Shown: positions 1-9,920, counted from the first letter of the stretch. The stretch is 64,000 bases of DNA from JAGDZR01 sp049115695 (GCA_049115695.1 JAGDZR010000002.1:152171-216170), one strand, 5' to 3'. The notes: generated by a model from the sequence alone, not told the origin. A program made the numbers and translations.

Positions 1-10
1 AAGTAGTAAG

Positions 11-1792
11 ATGACCTTAAAGGAATTGGTACATACGGTTTTGAGAATAGCATGGGTGCTGGGTATATGCTCCTTGATATCATCTTGCGGTTTCAACGAT
101 ACTGATCTATTCAGAGATCGAACTTACCAGGTGATTGACACTACTGGTGAGCTAACTTCAAGAGAGATCAAAAAATTGCACGAAAGTGGTGGATCTCAAT
201 TGGTTGAGTTAAATCCTGGTTTAGTGGCGCATGACACCTGGTATATTATCGACTTGAGTGATCTCTCCACGAGTGGTTATTTGGAAGTGACCAGGCCGAG
301 AACAATGGTCAAAGCATTTTATGTGAGCAATGAGATTGGACTTCATCAGGTCGATCGGCTTTCAGAAATTAACCGAAATATAGTACCACTTGATGCTGCC
401 GACGAGACACTTCTGTTTAAGGTTACCTCGATGACCAGGCAGGTAACACTTCATTTTCAATGGTTTGCTAATTTATCAGAGATGCATGAATCTATCCATC
501 TTGATTTATTTTATATAGTCCTGATTGTTTTCTTGTCCAGCATTCTTTTGATATATGCCTTTTGGGAAGTTGTTTCAACTAGAAAGCAGTTTTACATTTA
601 TTTTTCGGCCATTCAATTCTGGTACCTAATATTTCTGCTATATGACACAGGATATTCCCGATATCTGTTTGGGGATGGTATTCATGTTTGGGTAGGCAGG
701 TTATCTGTGCTGCTATATTTGGCAACAATTTTGCCATTTATCTATTGTCATTTTAGGCCGAATACTAAGCGAACAACACGCATCCTATTTCTTTCATCTG
801 TGGGTGTCATCCTGATTCTTTTTAGTATGATGGTTTTAGCTCCGATTACTTACATGAATTCGACCATTTTTGTAGATATCCTGAGAGTTTTTCGACTGTG
901 TTCTCCAATAATAATCTTGTATTTCTATAGGGATTGGTTTAAAACACGAATAGATTTTTTATTTACTTTGATTGTAGCTCTTATAGCAACCGCCCCCATT
1001 CTCAAATCCATTCAGAATGCAAGAATCATCGAGCATGATTTCCTGGAGCATTCTTTTTCTGCTTCAATGTTGATACAGTCTCTACTCTGGATCATTTATT
1101 TTATCATGGCAGCATTGAAGTCTAACCGAGAGAAATTGCTGTTGATGAGATCTTATCAAGGACTTCAGAATGACTACCACAAAATCCTCCTATCAGGTCA
1201 GGAACAAGAGCGTGGGTTAATCGCAGATAAAGTTCGGAAAGATATCATACCGCAGGTAAGTCATCTTTCCCAAACTATACACGCGCAACCCAAACTTGCT
1301 ACTGGTTTAATTGATCGACTTATATCCAGTATTCGTCTTTTGTCCAGGACGTTTATTTCGCCCGATTTGAGCACCAACTCTTTGCAAACCGAATTGATGA
1401 GATATATCAAATTAATTCAAGGCTTTAAGGATCATAAAATTGTGCTGGACTATAAGCTTGATACCTATGATAAACAGGATGAGTTTTTGCTAATCAGTCT
1501 CTACCGACTCGTGCAAGAAGGTATTTCCAGGGCAATAGCTCAAAAAGCTCAAACAACGATTGTCCAAGTCTTGGGCAATCCAGATTTAATTACCGTCAAT
1601 ATTGAACATGATGGACAGTTCAGATCAGATACTTCTTTAGTGGAGAGCAATGAGCTGTTGCACATTAAAACACGATTGAGTGATTATAATTATCAGCTCA
1701 ATTTGCAGCATCGGGCAGGAGATGATAATCGATTAGAAGTGGAGATTCTCAACTTGCAAAGTGCTGGGAAAGTCGGCTACCGCTCCAAATAA
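11..1792 (+). CDS. 7TMR-DISM membrane receptor with degenerate histidine-kinase region
   Basis: Envelope signalling receptor. The N-terminus has a hydrophobic segment ending in a lipobox-like ISSCG (Cys26). Residues about 30-160 form an extracytoplasmic domain of 7TMR-DISM type. Seven hydrophobic helices follow between about 163 and 370. The C-terminus looks like HisKA_3/HATPase, but the usual ER-x-x-IA-x-x-LHD box reads ERGLIADKVRKD, with Arg409 where the phosphorylated His should be. The N-box-like segment EGISRAI lacks its Asn, and the expected DxGxG is EHDGQF. It is therefore probably a pseudokinase or scaffold rather than an active kinase. The 3' end overlaps the convergent CHASE2 gene by 16 bases. 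The family assignment is good; the loss of catalysis is inferred from missing residues. Confidence 0.75.
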   Translation: MTLKELVHTVLRIAWVLGICSLISSCGFNDTDLFRDRTYQVIDTTGELTSREIKKLHESGGSQLVELNPGLVAHDTWYIIDLSDLSTSGYLEVTRPRTMVKAFYVSNEIGLHQVDRLSEINRNIVPLDAADETLLFKVTSMTRQVTLHFQWFANLSEMHESIHLDLFYIVLIVFLSSILLIYAFWEVVSTRKQFYIYFSAIQFWYLIFLLYDTGYSRYLFGDGIHVWVGRLSVLLYLATILPFIYCHFRPNTKRTTRILFLSSVGVILILFSMMVLAPITYMNSTIFVDILRVFRLCSPIIILYFYRDWFKTRIDFLFTLIVALIATAPILKSIQNARIIEHDFLEHSFSASMLIQSLLWIIYFIMAALKSNREKLLLMRSYQGLQNDYHKILLSGQEQERGLIADKVRKDIIPQVSHLSQTIHAQPKLATGLIDRLISSIRLLSRTFISPDLSTNSLQTELMRYIKLIQGFKDHKIVLDYKLDTYDKQDEFLLISLYRLVQEGISRAIAQKAQTTIVQVLGNPDLITVNIEHDGQFRSDTSLVESNELLHIKTRLSDYNYQLNLQHRAGDDNRLEVEILNLQSAGKVGYRSK

Positions 1793-3033
1793 AACTTCCA
1801 ATTCACCTTGAAAAGCTGCTGACGTTCACGCTTGATAAACAGGTTTTTAACCACGCCGTGGTACACCTCTATCGAGTCACCGGATAAGGCAATCACAATC
1901 AATGTTAGGGTGAGATCGAGCTTGAAGTTCCAGTAGTGAAATACCATCACCATTAGAAAGGAAAAAACAAGTAATTGGCACAACTGGAAGACCTTGGTGA
2001 TGCCATCGTACCATTTGGGTAACGCACCATATACCCACTTAAAAAGCGTGACATTGAAAAGGCACATAATGATCGCCAGCGCAATAGCCAGGTTGGCATT
2101 CAATTCATCAATGTAGTCCTCTTGTAAGATCATGGACACCACATTGGCGTGGATTACTCCACCGAACATGTCAGGTTCCGACTTGCCCACGTAGCGTTTG
2201 TTCAGCGGTGTGAAGTACTTGTCCTCGCGGGTTTGCAGGTCACCCAAGAACTTGCCCATATAGCAGAGGATGACCACTTTGTCTTTGATCATTTCGGGAA
2301 CGAAATTCTCGCTGAACAGATCATATACATCTAAGGCATAGTAGCGTGTGCCAAAGTTAGTTTGTCCAAAATCCATCACATTGCCCTTGTAGTTGACCGG
2401 CTCGAACATATTGCCTCGATCCAGGAATTTTTGCGTCTTGGCAGAGTCCATTGCCATGGCCAGCATCACCGGAAAGGCATAGTGGTCGACTCCTTTAACC
2501 GGTTGAATGGGTGTCATGTCACGACAGGCTTTCAAATCGTCCTGATTTTCTGCTTCGGTGACTGTATTGACATATCCAAATCTGGAGACAGCCGCCAGTC
2601 GTTCTTCTGGTACAACCAGTGTATCGAATTCTTCTGTTTCTTCATTGAACATGCGCAGTTCACTCCCAATCACAATGTTGTCATAAGTGGTCAGGGCGGC
2701 AACAAGGAGACTGTCTTCGGCGTATGTTTTGTGTGAAGAAAAAGTAACATCCACACCGATGACTTTTGGCTCGTACTGCTCCAGAATGAAGATCTGTTCA
2801 GCTATACCGGAGCGATCCAGTTCCCCAATGTTAACAACCACTATTTGTTCATCTGCAGGAGGTGCCGACCTCAGTTGTGACATGACCAAATCAGTCAGTT
2901 CAAAATCAGCAAACATCTCACCAATAGGATCAAAAAGGTCGAAAACCCGAAAGGCTGTGACGCTGGCAAAAGTGCCCATTAAGCCGAATATGAAAAAGGT
3001 GCAAAGCACCACGTCCAGGAAAAATCTGCGCAT
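1777..3033 (-). CDS. CHASE2-domain membrane protein without output domain
   Basis: An N-terminal TM helix is followed by a periplasmic CHASE2-like sensor region (motifs VVVNIGELDRSGI and PKVIGVDVTF) and about three C-terminal TM helices. The protein stops shortly after the last helix, so no kinase, cyclase or phosphatase domain is attached. CHASE2 domains normally sense extracellular signals for a fused enzyme, so a partner protein may be needed. I chose the start at MRRFFLDV because it begins directly before the TM helix and leaves about 80 bases to the divergent SDR gene. An in-frame ATG at 3072 would add 13 polar residues. It converges on and overlaps the upstream receptor gene. Confidence 0.7.
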   Translation of the reverse strand: MRRFFLDVVLCTFFIFGLMGTFASVTAFRVFDLFDPIGEMFADFELTDLVMSQLRSAPPADEQIVVVNIGELDRSGIAEQIFILEQYEPKVIGVDVTFSSHKTYAEDSLLVAALTTYDNIVIGSELRMFNEETEEFDTLVVPEERLAAVSRFGYVNTVTEAENQDDLKACRDMTPIQPVKGVDHYAFPVMLAMAMDSAKTQKFLDRGNMFEPVNYKGNVMDFGQTNFGTRYYALDVYDLFSENFVPEMIKDKVVILCYMGKFLGDLQTREDKYFTPLNKRYVGKSEPDMFGGVIHANVVSMILQEDYIDELNANLAIALAIIMCLFNVTLFKWVYGALPKWYDGITKVFQLCQLLVFSFLMVMVFHYWNFKLDLTLTLIVIALSGDSIEVYHGVVKNLFIKRERQQLFKVNWKFYLER

Positions 3034-3113
3034 ATTGATTAGGTTTTGGTCTGTACAATTTACTAATGGCATGTGAGAATACTTATCTTTCTCTGATCAT
3101 TGAATGAAACTGT

Positions 3114-3893
3114 ATGAATATCCAGCAATTATTTAATCTGAATGGTAAAACAGCGATAGTCACCGGAGCGTCCAAAGGCATTGGCAAGGCTATGGCCCTC
3201 GGGTTGGCTCAGGCTGGTGCCAATGTGGTGGTCTCGTCGAGAAAGCAGGCAGCTGTTGATGAAGTGGCCAAACAGTTTGAACAGGAGGGTTTGAGTGTGA
3301 AGGCGATCGCCTGTCATGTGGGAGATGAAGAACAGCAACGCAAATTGGTTGATCAAACTATATCGACTTTTGGTGCTGTGGATGTTTTAGTGAACAATGC
3401 GGCCACCAACCCGTACTTTGGACCTATTGAGGAGATGGACATGGGGGCTTTTAGGAAGACTCAGGAGATCAATGTGAATGCCGCCATGCAGTTGAGTAAC
3501 CTGGTGTATCCAGGAATGAAAGAGAATGGAGGTGGTAGCATTGTACACATTAGCTCGATTGAAGGAGAACATGCTTCGCCCATGTTTGCTGCTTACAATA
3601 TTTCTAAAGCAAGCCTGATCATGCTGACCAAAAGTCAGTGTACCGAGTGGGGCAAGGACAACATCCGGGTGAATGCAATTTGCCCTGGATTTGTGAAAAC
3701 AAAGCTCAGCCAGGCCTTGTGGACGAACGAACAAATACATCAGGCGCTTGTAAGCAAAGTGCCCTTGGGTCGCATGGCTCAGCCTGAGGAGATGGCTGGA
3801 TTAGCCGTCTTTTTAGCATCGGGGGCTTCTTCTTATATGACTGGTTCTATCATCATGAACGATGGTGGTATCATGAATGCATCATTCATGTAA
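3114..3893 (+). CDS. SDR family NAD(P)-dependent oxidoreductase
   Basis: Classical short-chain dehydrogenase of 259 residues, the usual length for the family. The cofactor motif TGASKGIG lies near residue 18, NNAATNP is the structural NNAG equivalent, the catalytic Ser is in HISSIEG, and the catalytic YxxxK is YNISK. The PG motif appears as CPGFVKTKLS. These residues support an active cytosolic NAD(P)H-dependent oxidoreductase. The substrate cannot be told from sequence: the overall look (LFNLNGKTAIVTG) is like carbonyl reductase/DHRS4 or gluconate-dehydrogenase-like members. It stands alone between a divergent CHASE2 gene and the chemoreceptor cluster. Confidence 0.9.
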   Translation: MNIQQLFNLNGKTAIVTGASKGIGKAMALGLAQAGANVVVSSRKQAAVDEVAKQFEQEGLSVKAIACHVGDEEQQRKLVDQTISTFGAVDVLVNNAATNPYFGPIEEMDMGAFRKTQEINVNAAMQLSNLVYPGMKENGGGSIVHISSIEGEHASPMFAAYNISKASLIMLTKSQCTEWGKDNIRVNAICPGFVKTKLSQALWTNEQIHQALVSKVPLGRMAQPEEMAGLAVFLASGASSYMTGSIIMNDGGIMNASFM

Positions 3894-3974
3894 CGTCGGG
3901 ATTACATAACCCCACAATATATCATTCATTCAGAGAAGACAACCTATATTCACGGCACTATTGAGTTTACTGTT

Positions 3975-5315
3975 ATGACCAACTTTATTTCGTTCTTTGC
4001 CGCACGAAGCATTGATCAACCCTACATCATTCGAGTGAAGACTAAGGCCCTTGTCTCACTTACGTTCATTTCCTTGTTTTTCCTGATTGTTCGGATTATC
4101 ACCAATCTTGGCAGGGAAGACGGAGGTGCTTTTTTTGCCTTATATGGTGTGGCGATTATTTTAACCGCAGTTTGTCTCATTAATCTAGGTTTGTTACGTA
4201 CTGTTGGATATGAGATTGCAGGGATCTTCTTTTCGTCTGGTATGGTAACAGCCATGATGATCGGGCTGTACTTCAGCAAAAATCAGATTCACCCCATCAA
4301 CGAATTTTTGAGTGGTTACTATTTTGCTTTGGTTGTGTTATGCCTTTCTGCCTTATTTGGAAATAAGAAAAGCTTGTTTTTTAATGTGGCCGTTATTTTG
4401 ACGGTAGCCTGGGCCATTTACAAGAGCTCCACAGATCTCTATATTGGAGAAATTGAAGGCCTTGCCAGTCGTGGAATTGTTAACTACACCATTGTGACCT
4501 TCGCTATTGCATCCATTCTTTTTTACATTATGAAAATATCCGATGATTTTCAGGAGCGGACTGAGCAATCATCTCATCAGGTTATTGAAAAAAACACCAG
4601 ACTTGAGTCCCTGTTAGGCAAGGTCAAATCGTCCTCTGTCCTTCATCGGAATATTTCTCAGGATGTGGAGGCTAACAGTGAGCAGCTGACCAATAATGCC
4701 AACAAGCAGGTGGAAAGCGTTGGTGAAATTGAAAGTACAGTAGCTATGATGGCGTCTTCAATATCGAGCAATGAAAGAACTGCAAAGGAGACGGCCGATC
4801 AGCTCACCGGGACCCTTGAGTTTATAAATCTCAACAAGGAGATCCTGGAGAAGACATTTCATGCTGTCAGAAGTATTAGTGATAAAGTCAAGGAAATTGA
4901 AGAAATCTCGAGTCAGACGGATTTATTGGCGATTAATGCTGCTATTGAAGCGTCCAGAGCTGGTGAAGCAGGTAAGGGATTCAGTGTTGTGGCAAGTGAA
5001 GTGAAAAAGCTGGCTGAACATACGCAGACCAGTAGTCATCAAATCAATGACATTGTGGAAGAGAGCATAAAAGTATCAGGTGATGCAGAGCAGTATATTA
5101 AGAAAATGTTCGAAGAGATATCCTCAATTGAAGGCCGAATCAATGACATTTCGTCAGTTGCTTCAGAGCAGTTAGGTCGCATTACATCTATTCAAAATGC
5201 TATTTCAATGATAGCCAATGAAACAAGAAGTAACGGAGAGATATCACAAAATTTGAGGCTGTCCGTCCAATCGTTAAATGAGAGTACTCATTCAATGAAT
5301 TCACTGGTTAGTTAA
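3975..5315 (+). CDS. Six-TM methyl-accepting chemotaxis protein, paralogue 1
   Basis: First of three tandem chemoreceptor paralogues. The N-terminal 190 residues hold about six TM helices with very short loops and no periplasmic ligand domain. No HAMP domain is evident. The remainder is a long coiled coil with the MCP hairpin tip, recognisable as ISSQTDLLAINAAIEASRAG followed by GKGFSVVASEVKKLAEHTQ. Such a receptor would sense a signal in or near the membrane and act on CheA/CheW. No che genes are in the window. A TATATTC element lies about 30 bases upstream of the ATG, and a similar CTATATTC precedes paralogue 2. Confidence 0.88.
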   Translation: MTNFISFFAARSIDQPYIIRVKTKALVSLTFISLFFLIVRIITNLGREDGGAFFALYGVAIILTAVCLINLGLLRTVGYEIAGIFFSSGMVTAMMIGLYFSKNQIHPINEFLSGYYFALVVLCLSALFGNKKSLFFNVAVILTVAWAIYKSSTDLYIGEIEGLASRGIVNYTIVTFAIASILFYIMKISDDFQERTEQSSHQVIEKNTRLESLLGKVKSSSVLHRNISQDVEANSEQLTNNANKQVESVGEIESTVAMMASSISSNERTAKETADQLTGTLEFINLNKEILEKTFHAVRSISDKVKEIEEISSQTDLLAINAAIEASRAGEAGKGFSVVASEVKKLAEHTQTSSHQINDIVEESIKVSGDAEQYIKKMFEEISSIEGRINDISSVASEQLGRITSIQNAISMIANETRSNGEISQNLRLSVQSLNESTHSMNSLVS

Positions 5316-5409
5316 TCCCGCTTCCCGGTTAATTAGGTTTCCTGCCGGTTCACTTAGAATATGATCGTTGAATACTCAATGTTGACTATATTCGGCTCCA
5401 ATTTGACCT

Positions 5410-6744
5410 ATGGCCAACCCCATTTCTTTTTTTGAAGTAAAGAGTATCAATCAATCTTACACGGTACAGGTAAAAACAAAAGCCTTGGTTGTGCTCACCT
5501 ATGTCGCGTTGACAGTCCTGTTGATCAGAATCATTACTAACCTTGGGAATGATGCGTCGTTTTTCGCGTCATACGGCGTTGCGCTTGTTTTGATTACTGT
5601 TTGTTTGATCAATTTGGTCTTATTACGAGCCTTCGGCTATCAAATAGCAGGAATATTTTTTTCTTCGGGTATGCTGACAGCCATGATGATCGGCATCTAC
5701 TTTACCACCAATTCACATCCCATCAATGAATACCTTAGCGGCTATTATTTTGCCTTGGTTGTTCTGAGCCTTACTGCGCTTTTTGGGAATAGATGGAGTT
5801 TGCTATTCAATGTGCTGGTTATATTAATTGTGGTTTGGAGTATATACCTGGGTTCCAAAGAAATTATTTCGGCTGAACACTTAGGCCTGGCCAAAAGGGG
5901 AACAATTAGCTTGACGATTGTGCTCTTTGCCATCAGCGCTATTTTGTTTTACATGATGAAGATTTCTACAGATTTCCAAAAGGTGACTGAAAAATCATCC
6001 GAAGCAGCAGCCACCAAGAACGACGAGCTTCGAAATTTGCTGGACGAAATAAAGAGCTCAACGCATGTCCATGAACACATCTCACAAGTAGTGTCAGATT
6101 CGTCCCATGTACTCGCCCAAAATGCGAATAAGCAGGTACAATCCGTTACGGAAATTGAGGACACCATAAACGAAATAGCAGAAAATATTTTGATCAATGA
6201 ACGATCTGCTAAACAGGCGGCAGAGCAGATTGATGAGACTGTTGAGATCATCAATGAAAACCGCATTATGCTTGACAAAACTATGAAGGCGGTCAATGAT
6301 ATAAGTGGAAAAATAGATCAGATTGAGGAAATTTCGAGCCAAACAGATTTGCTGGCAATCAATGCGGCGATCGAAGCATCTCGTGCAGGAGAGGCGGGAA
6401 AAGGATTTAGTGTAGTCGCGAATGAAGTGAAAAAATTGGCGGAACACACACAGTCCAGCAGTATTGAGATAAAACAAATAGTCGAACAGAGTGTGGCGAT
6501 ATCTTCAAGTTCTGAAGGCCAAATCAACCAGATGGTTGAAAAAATGACTCAGATCGATAAGCAGATTAAGGAGAATGCAAATCGACTTACCACTTTGGCT
6601 GGTCGCATAACGGCTATTCAAAATGCTATCAGCATGATTAGCAATGACTCAAAGGAAAATGGAGAAGTTTCGCAGACTTTAGCAGAATCAGTAGAATCCT
6701 TAAAGAAGAGCATGCAAAAAATGAAGCAACTCACAGAAGCATAA
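5410..6744 (+). CDS. Six-TM methyl-accepting chemotaxis protein, paralogue 2
   Basis: Same architecture and length (444 residues) as the gene before it: six TM helices to about residue 190, then a cytoplasmic MCP signalling coiled coil with the tip ISSQTDLLAINAAIEASRAG. The TM region has closely matching blocks, for example IAGIFFSSGM and LSGYYFALVVL. A possible sigma-A type promoter lies just upstream: TTG at 5368 and TATATTCG at 5387, 19 bases apart. The gene may therefore have its own promoter despite following paralogue 1 by 94 bases. Its substrate is unknown. Confidence 0.88.
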   Translation: MANPISFFEVKSINQSYTVQVKTKALVVLTYVALTVLLIRIITNLGNDASFFASYGVALVLITVCLINLVLLRAFGYQIAGIFFSSGMLTAMMIGIYFTTNSHPINEYLSGYYFALVVLSLTALFGNRWSLLFNVLVILIVVWSIYLGSKEIISAEHLGLAKRGTISLTIVLFAISAILFYMMKISTDFQKVTEKSSEAAATKNDELRNLLDEIKSSTHVHEHISQVVSDSSHVLAQNANKQVQSVTEIEDTINEIAENILINERSAKQAAEQIDETVEIINENRIMLDKTMKAVNDISGKIDQIEEISSQTDLLAINAAIEASRAGEAGKGFSVVANEVKKLAEHTQSSSIEIKQIVEQSVAISSSSEGQINQMVEKMTQIDKQIKENANRLTTLAGRITAIQNAISMISNDSKENGEVSQTLAESVESLKKSMQKMKQLTEA

Positions 6745-6757
6745 TTACCAGTAACCA

Positions 6758-8092
6758 ATGAACAAATTATTTCACTACTTCACCCAGCACATAGACAAGG
6801 ATGCGTACCTGGAAAATGTAAAGTCCAGAGCGCTTGTCGTGTTATCCTTGGTGTGTGCAGTATTACTTACAGTCAGAGCAAGTACACTTATCGGACAAGA
6901 AGGTAGTTTTTTAGGCAGATTTGGCGTGTCCCTGATGATGATGGGCATTTGCTTAGGAAGTTTGTTTTTGCTTCGAGTAATTGGAGTGAAAATGGCCGGA
7001 TCCTTATTATCGTCAGGACTTGTGGCTGTTGTGTTATTTGGCGTTTATTTTACCAGGTTTGAATTACACCCGATCAGTGATTTCCTCGGAGGCTATTACT
7101 ATGCCCTAGGGGTACTCTGTGTGACCGGACTTTTTGGTACGCGATTGAGCCTGGGCCTAAATGTGCTCATGATCATTGTGGTGCTATGGGTGGTTCACCT
7201 GGACGGAATACCACTATACAAAGATGAATTTATATTACTCGCACGGAAGGCAACCATTGGCGTAACGATCGTGACCATAGGCATTGGTACCATCCTGTTT
7301 TTTATCATGAAGATATCAGCGGATGCTCAGGCTCAAACCGAGTTGTCTGCTCAGATGGCCAATGAGAGATATGACGAGATCAAGGTGCTTTTAGAAAAAA
7401 TACGCGAGTCAACAGATGTTCATCAGCACATCTCAGGAACTGTAAATGAGTCATCGGATAAAATATCAATCAGTGCCCAGCGTCAGGTCGATCATGTCCA
7501 GCACATATTTGACTCAGTTCAAAACATAGCCAATTACGTCAATAACAATCAGCAGTCTGCATCAGCCACAGCTGATCAGATTGATAAGGCAGTAGGTGCA
7601 TTGTTGATCAATAAACAGACACTAGAACAAACTGTAGATGCGGTGAAAATGATCAGCGAAAAGGTCCATCAAATTGAAGAGATATCCGGGCAAACTGATT
7701 TGTTGGCAATTAATGCTGCCATAGAAGCATCTCGTGCTGGTGATGCAGGAAAAGGATTTAGTGTTGTGGCCAATGAGGTGAAGAAACTAGCAGAGCATAC
7801 GCAGAGCAGTAGTCATGAAATAAAGGAAATAGTCGAATCAAGTCTGGCGATTAGTGAGACTTCCCGTCAACATATTGCAGAGATGCTGGAATTGTTACAA
7901 GTCATCGTAGATCAGGTTCGAAAAAATGAGGAATTAGCAACCGAGCAGGCGAGTAGCATCAATGCCATTCAAGAGGCTATTAGACTCATCTCCTCTGAGA
8001 CCAATAACAACGATGAAGTCTCAAAATTGCTGCAGGAATCTGTTGCCTCACTCAATCAGAGTACGCAAAAAATGAAAAGTTTGGTGAGCTAA
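6758..8092 (+). CDS. Six-TM methyl-accepting chemotaxis protein, paralogue 3
   Basis: Third tandem copy, starting 13 bases after paralogue 2 and so almost certainly cotranscribed with it. It has six N-terminal TM helices, no periplasmic domain, and an MCP hairpin tip ISGQTDLLAINAAIEASRAG followed by GKGFSVVANEVKKLAEHTQ. Its TM region has diverged more from copies 1 and 2 than they have from each other (for example MAGSLLSSGLVAVV against IAGIFFSSGMVTAM), while the tip is nearly unchanged. This fits duplication with diversification of the sensory part and a conserved CheA/CheW contact. Confidence 0.88.
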   Translation: MNKLFHYFTQHIDKDAYLENVKSRALVVLSLVCAVLLTVRASTLIGQEGSFLGRFGVSLMMMGICLGSLFLLRVIGVKMAGSLLSSGLVAVVLFGVYFTRFELHPISDFLGGYYYALGVLCVTGLFGTRLSLGLNVLMIIVVLWVVHLDGIPLYKDEFILLARKATIGVTIVTIGIGTILFFIMKISADAQAQTELSAQMANERYDEIKVLLEKIRESTDVHQHISGTVNESSDKISISAQRQVDHVQHIFDSVQNIANYVNNNQQSASATADQIDKAVGALLINKQTLEQTVDAVKMISEKVHQIEEISGQTDLLAINAAIEASRAGDAGKGFSVVANEVKKLAEHTQSSSHEIKEIVESSLAISETSRQHIAEMLELLQVIVDQVRKNEELATEQASSINAIQEAIRLISSETNNNDEVSKLLQESVASLNQSTQKMKSLVS

Positions 8093-8108
8093 GCTTCAAT
8101 GTTTGATC

Positions 8109-9290
8109 TCACTCACCATCAAATACAAGTTCGAGTATCTCCCTGGTAAATGCTTCGCGTTGCTCAAAAACAAGCGGGCTGACACCATTGGTTGAAAACA
8201 TGACCCAGGTACCCGATTCAGGAAAGTACCATGCTGTAGAGAGGAAGCCCACTATTGCACCCGTATGTCCGTATGCTGTCCCGTATGGTGTTTCAAAGAT
8301 CTCCAGCCCCTGACCATTTTGCTTGTGATACTCGTCTTGCCAGTCTTCTGGAAGGACAGCAGTTTCTTTCATGGCTGCCAAACTCTCAGTGCCAATTATA
8401 CGGCCTTCATGTAGCGCATGCATAAATAATCCGAGTTCACTCATCGTGATGCCAATATTGCCATCTCCGGTGGCCAGGTCGTAGTGGTAGTAAAATTCAC
8501 TTTCCATTAGTGCATCATTAGCATTTATGCTGAGATATCCCTTTGGTATTCCAGGAGGTAGCGGTTGGTCAGTAGTACCTGCAAATGCCGAAGAGAGTTG
8601 CATAGGATCAAAGATGACTTGCTTTTCATATGCCGAGAGTGATTTACCAGTAAGGTGTTCAACAAGCAAGCCCAGTAGCACATAGTTGGTATTGGAGTAG
8701 TAATAGGTTTCTCCAGGCTCATTCACAGGTTTCTTACCATACGCCAGCTTGAGTTTGTCGGCTGGGGAATCGGATTTGAAAGGTTCGTTGATAGAGATCA
8801 ATTCGTATTTCAATGGATCCAGATAATCATACAAGCCACTGGTATGATTGAGTAGCTGACGAATGGTGACAACTTCAGCGTTTCTGATTTTGTCCATGTA
8901 TGGACCATCCAAATGATCAGATAATTTGTCATTCAGCTTAAGTAAGCCGTCTTCCTGTAGTTTAAAAATGCAGGTGGCGGTAAAGACTTTGGAAATACTT
9001 GCAATCATCATTTGATGGCAAGGATTAAGCATCACATCATTGGCAAGGTCAGCCCGACCCCCAGCGCCATTCCAGACATGACCATCGGGTGTGCGAAGAG
9101 AAACATTAATCCCTGGTAAGCCTTTGCTGATTTTTTCAGTGATCAGCTGCTGGAAGAGCTGATCCATTGGATGAAGACTCGAAGAGTCTGTTTGTAGTGC
9201 ATAACATGCGTAATCATTGGGCTCTAAAACTTTCAGGTCACTGCAGCTTACAATTAGCGCCGCTGATAGTAGTATGAATAGCTGCTTCAC
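8109..9290 (-). CDS. Secreted serine hydrolase, class C beta-lactamase/DD-peptidase fold
   Basis: Lipoprotein signal with lipobox IVSCSD, then a beta-lactamase-related (PF00144-type) domain. The SxxK nucleophile motif is SISK in MIASISKVF, the YxN motif is YSN in YYYSNTNY, and the third motif is HTG in YGHTGAIVGF. Members include D-aminopeptidases, esterases and PBP4-like carboxypeptidases, so the substrate is open. About 390 residues is normal for the family. Its ATG overlaps the stop of the preceding minus-strand gene by four bases (ATGA), indicating translational coupling with the small outer-membrane-type protein. Confidence 0.85.
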   Translation of the reverse strand: MKQLFILLSAALIVSCSDLKVLEPNDYACYALQTDSSSLHPMDQLFQQLITEKISKGLPGINVSLRTPDGHVWNGAGGRADLANDVMLNPCHQMMIASISKVFTATCIFKLQEDGLLKLNDKLSDHLDGPYMDKIRNAEVVTIRQLLNHTSGLYDYLDPLKYELISINEPFKSDSPADKLKLAYGKKPVNEPGETYYYSNTNYVLLGLLVEHLTGKSLSAYEKQVIFDPMQLSSAFAGTTDQPLPPGIPKGYLSINANDALMESEFYYHYDLATGDGNIGITMSELGLFMHALHEGRIIGTESLAAMKETAVLPEDWQDEYHKQNGQGLEIFETPYGTAYGHTGAIVGFLSTAWYFPESGTWVMFSTNGVSPLVFEQREAFTREILELVFDGE

Positions 9291-9850
9291 GGTTTGGAGA
9301 TGTAGTAGGTGAGACCAAGTGAAATCATTGAATGTGGCGCCACTGGTACGCCCCAGTAAGGAGCGAAAGGGCCTTCTATCAAAGTTTGTATGGAAGTGTT
9401 GGCACTTATTGACTCGGTGAATTTGTAAGAGAGTCCTGCTGATAACCCCATTAATGCACTGGGTCGGCCGCCTCTTTTGCGGACGTATTGCTCTCCGTCA
9501 TGGACGAAGGTGCCCGTGGGCGAAAAGGTATGAATGTAGCCAATTTTTGGTCCCCAGTTCCAACTTAGACCGTCGCTGATGGCATATTGAAAATGATAAC
9601 CACCAAGTAAAAAGAGACTATTTTGAAAGTGACTGTGGTGATAAAACCCTGCGGAAGCATCCCAATACCGATTCAGTTTTTTTGTGGGGATCATTACTCC
9701 GGCCTGAATGCCTGGATGAATGGGCCCAGTCACAAGATGGTGCGATGGGTAATAAAATGATTCCTTCAGTACAGAGAAATGGACGCCCAGGTCCTGAGCC
9801 CACAAAGATGTAGCCCACAAAAAAATGAGCATTAGAATAGTTCCTTTCAT
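9287..9850 (-). CDS. Small outer-membrane beta-barrel-like protein
   Basis: After a signal peptide (MKGTILMLIFLWATSLWA) the protein shows alternating hydrophobic/aromatic strands rich in Gly, Tyr and Trp, ending in LGLTYYISKP. That pattern is typical of a small outer-membrane barrel. No family is recognised. I placed the start at the Met of MKGTIL because it begins the signal peptide; the frame stays open to an ATG at 9910, which would add 20 residues with no clear role. Its stop overlaps the start of the serine hydrolase, so the two form an operon. Confidence 0.6.
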   Translation of the reverse strand: MKGTILMLIFLWATSLWAQDLGVHFSVLKESFYYPSHHLVTGPIHPGIQAGVMIPTKKLNRYWDASAGFYHHSHFQNSLFLLGGYHFQYAISDGLSWNWGPKIGYIHTFSPTGTFVHDGEQYVRKRGGRPSALMGLSAGLSYKFTESISANTSIQTLIEGPFAPYWGVPVAPHSMISLGLTYYISKP

Positions 9851-9920
9851 GAGGTGAGTTTTAAGAAAGACACACAATGGCGCTATAGGTTTCTTCAATT
9901 GGTGAAACATATCAGGATTG

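Noticed and set aside
2149..3076. Plus-strand open frames opposite the CHASE2 gene
   Set aside because: They mirror the CHASE2 gene and have no recognisable protein features.
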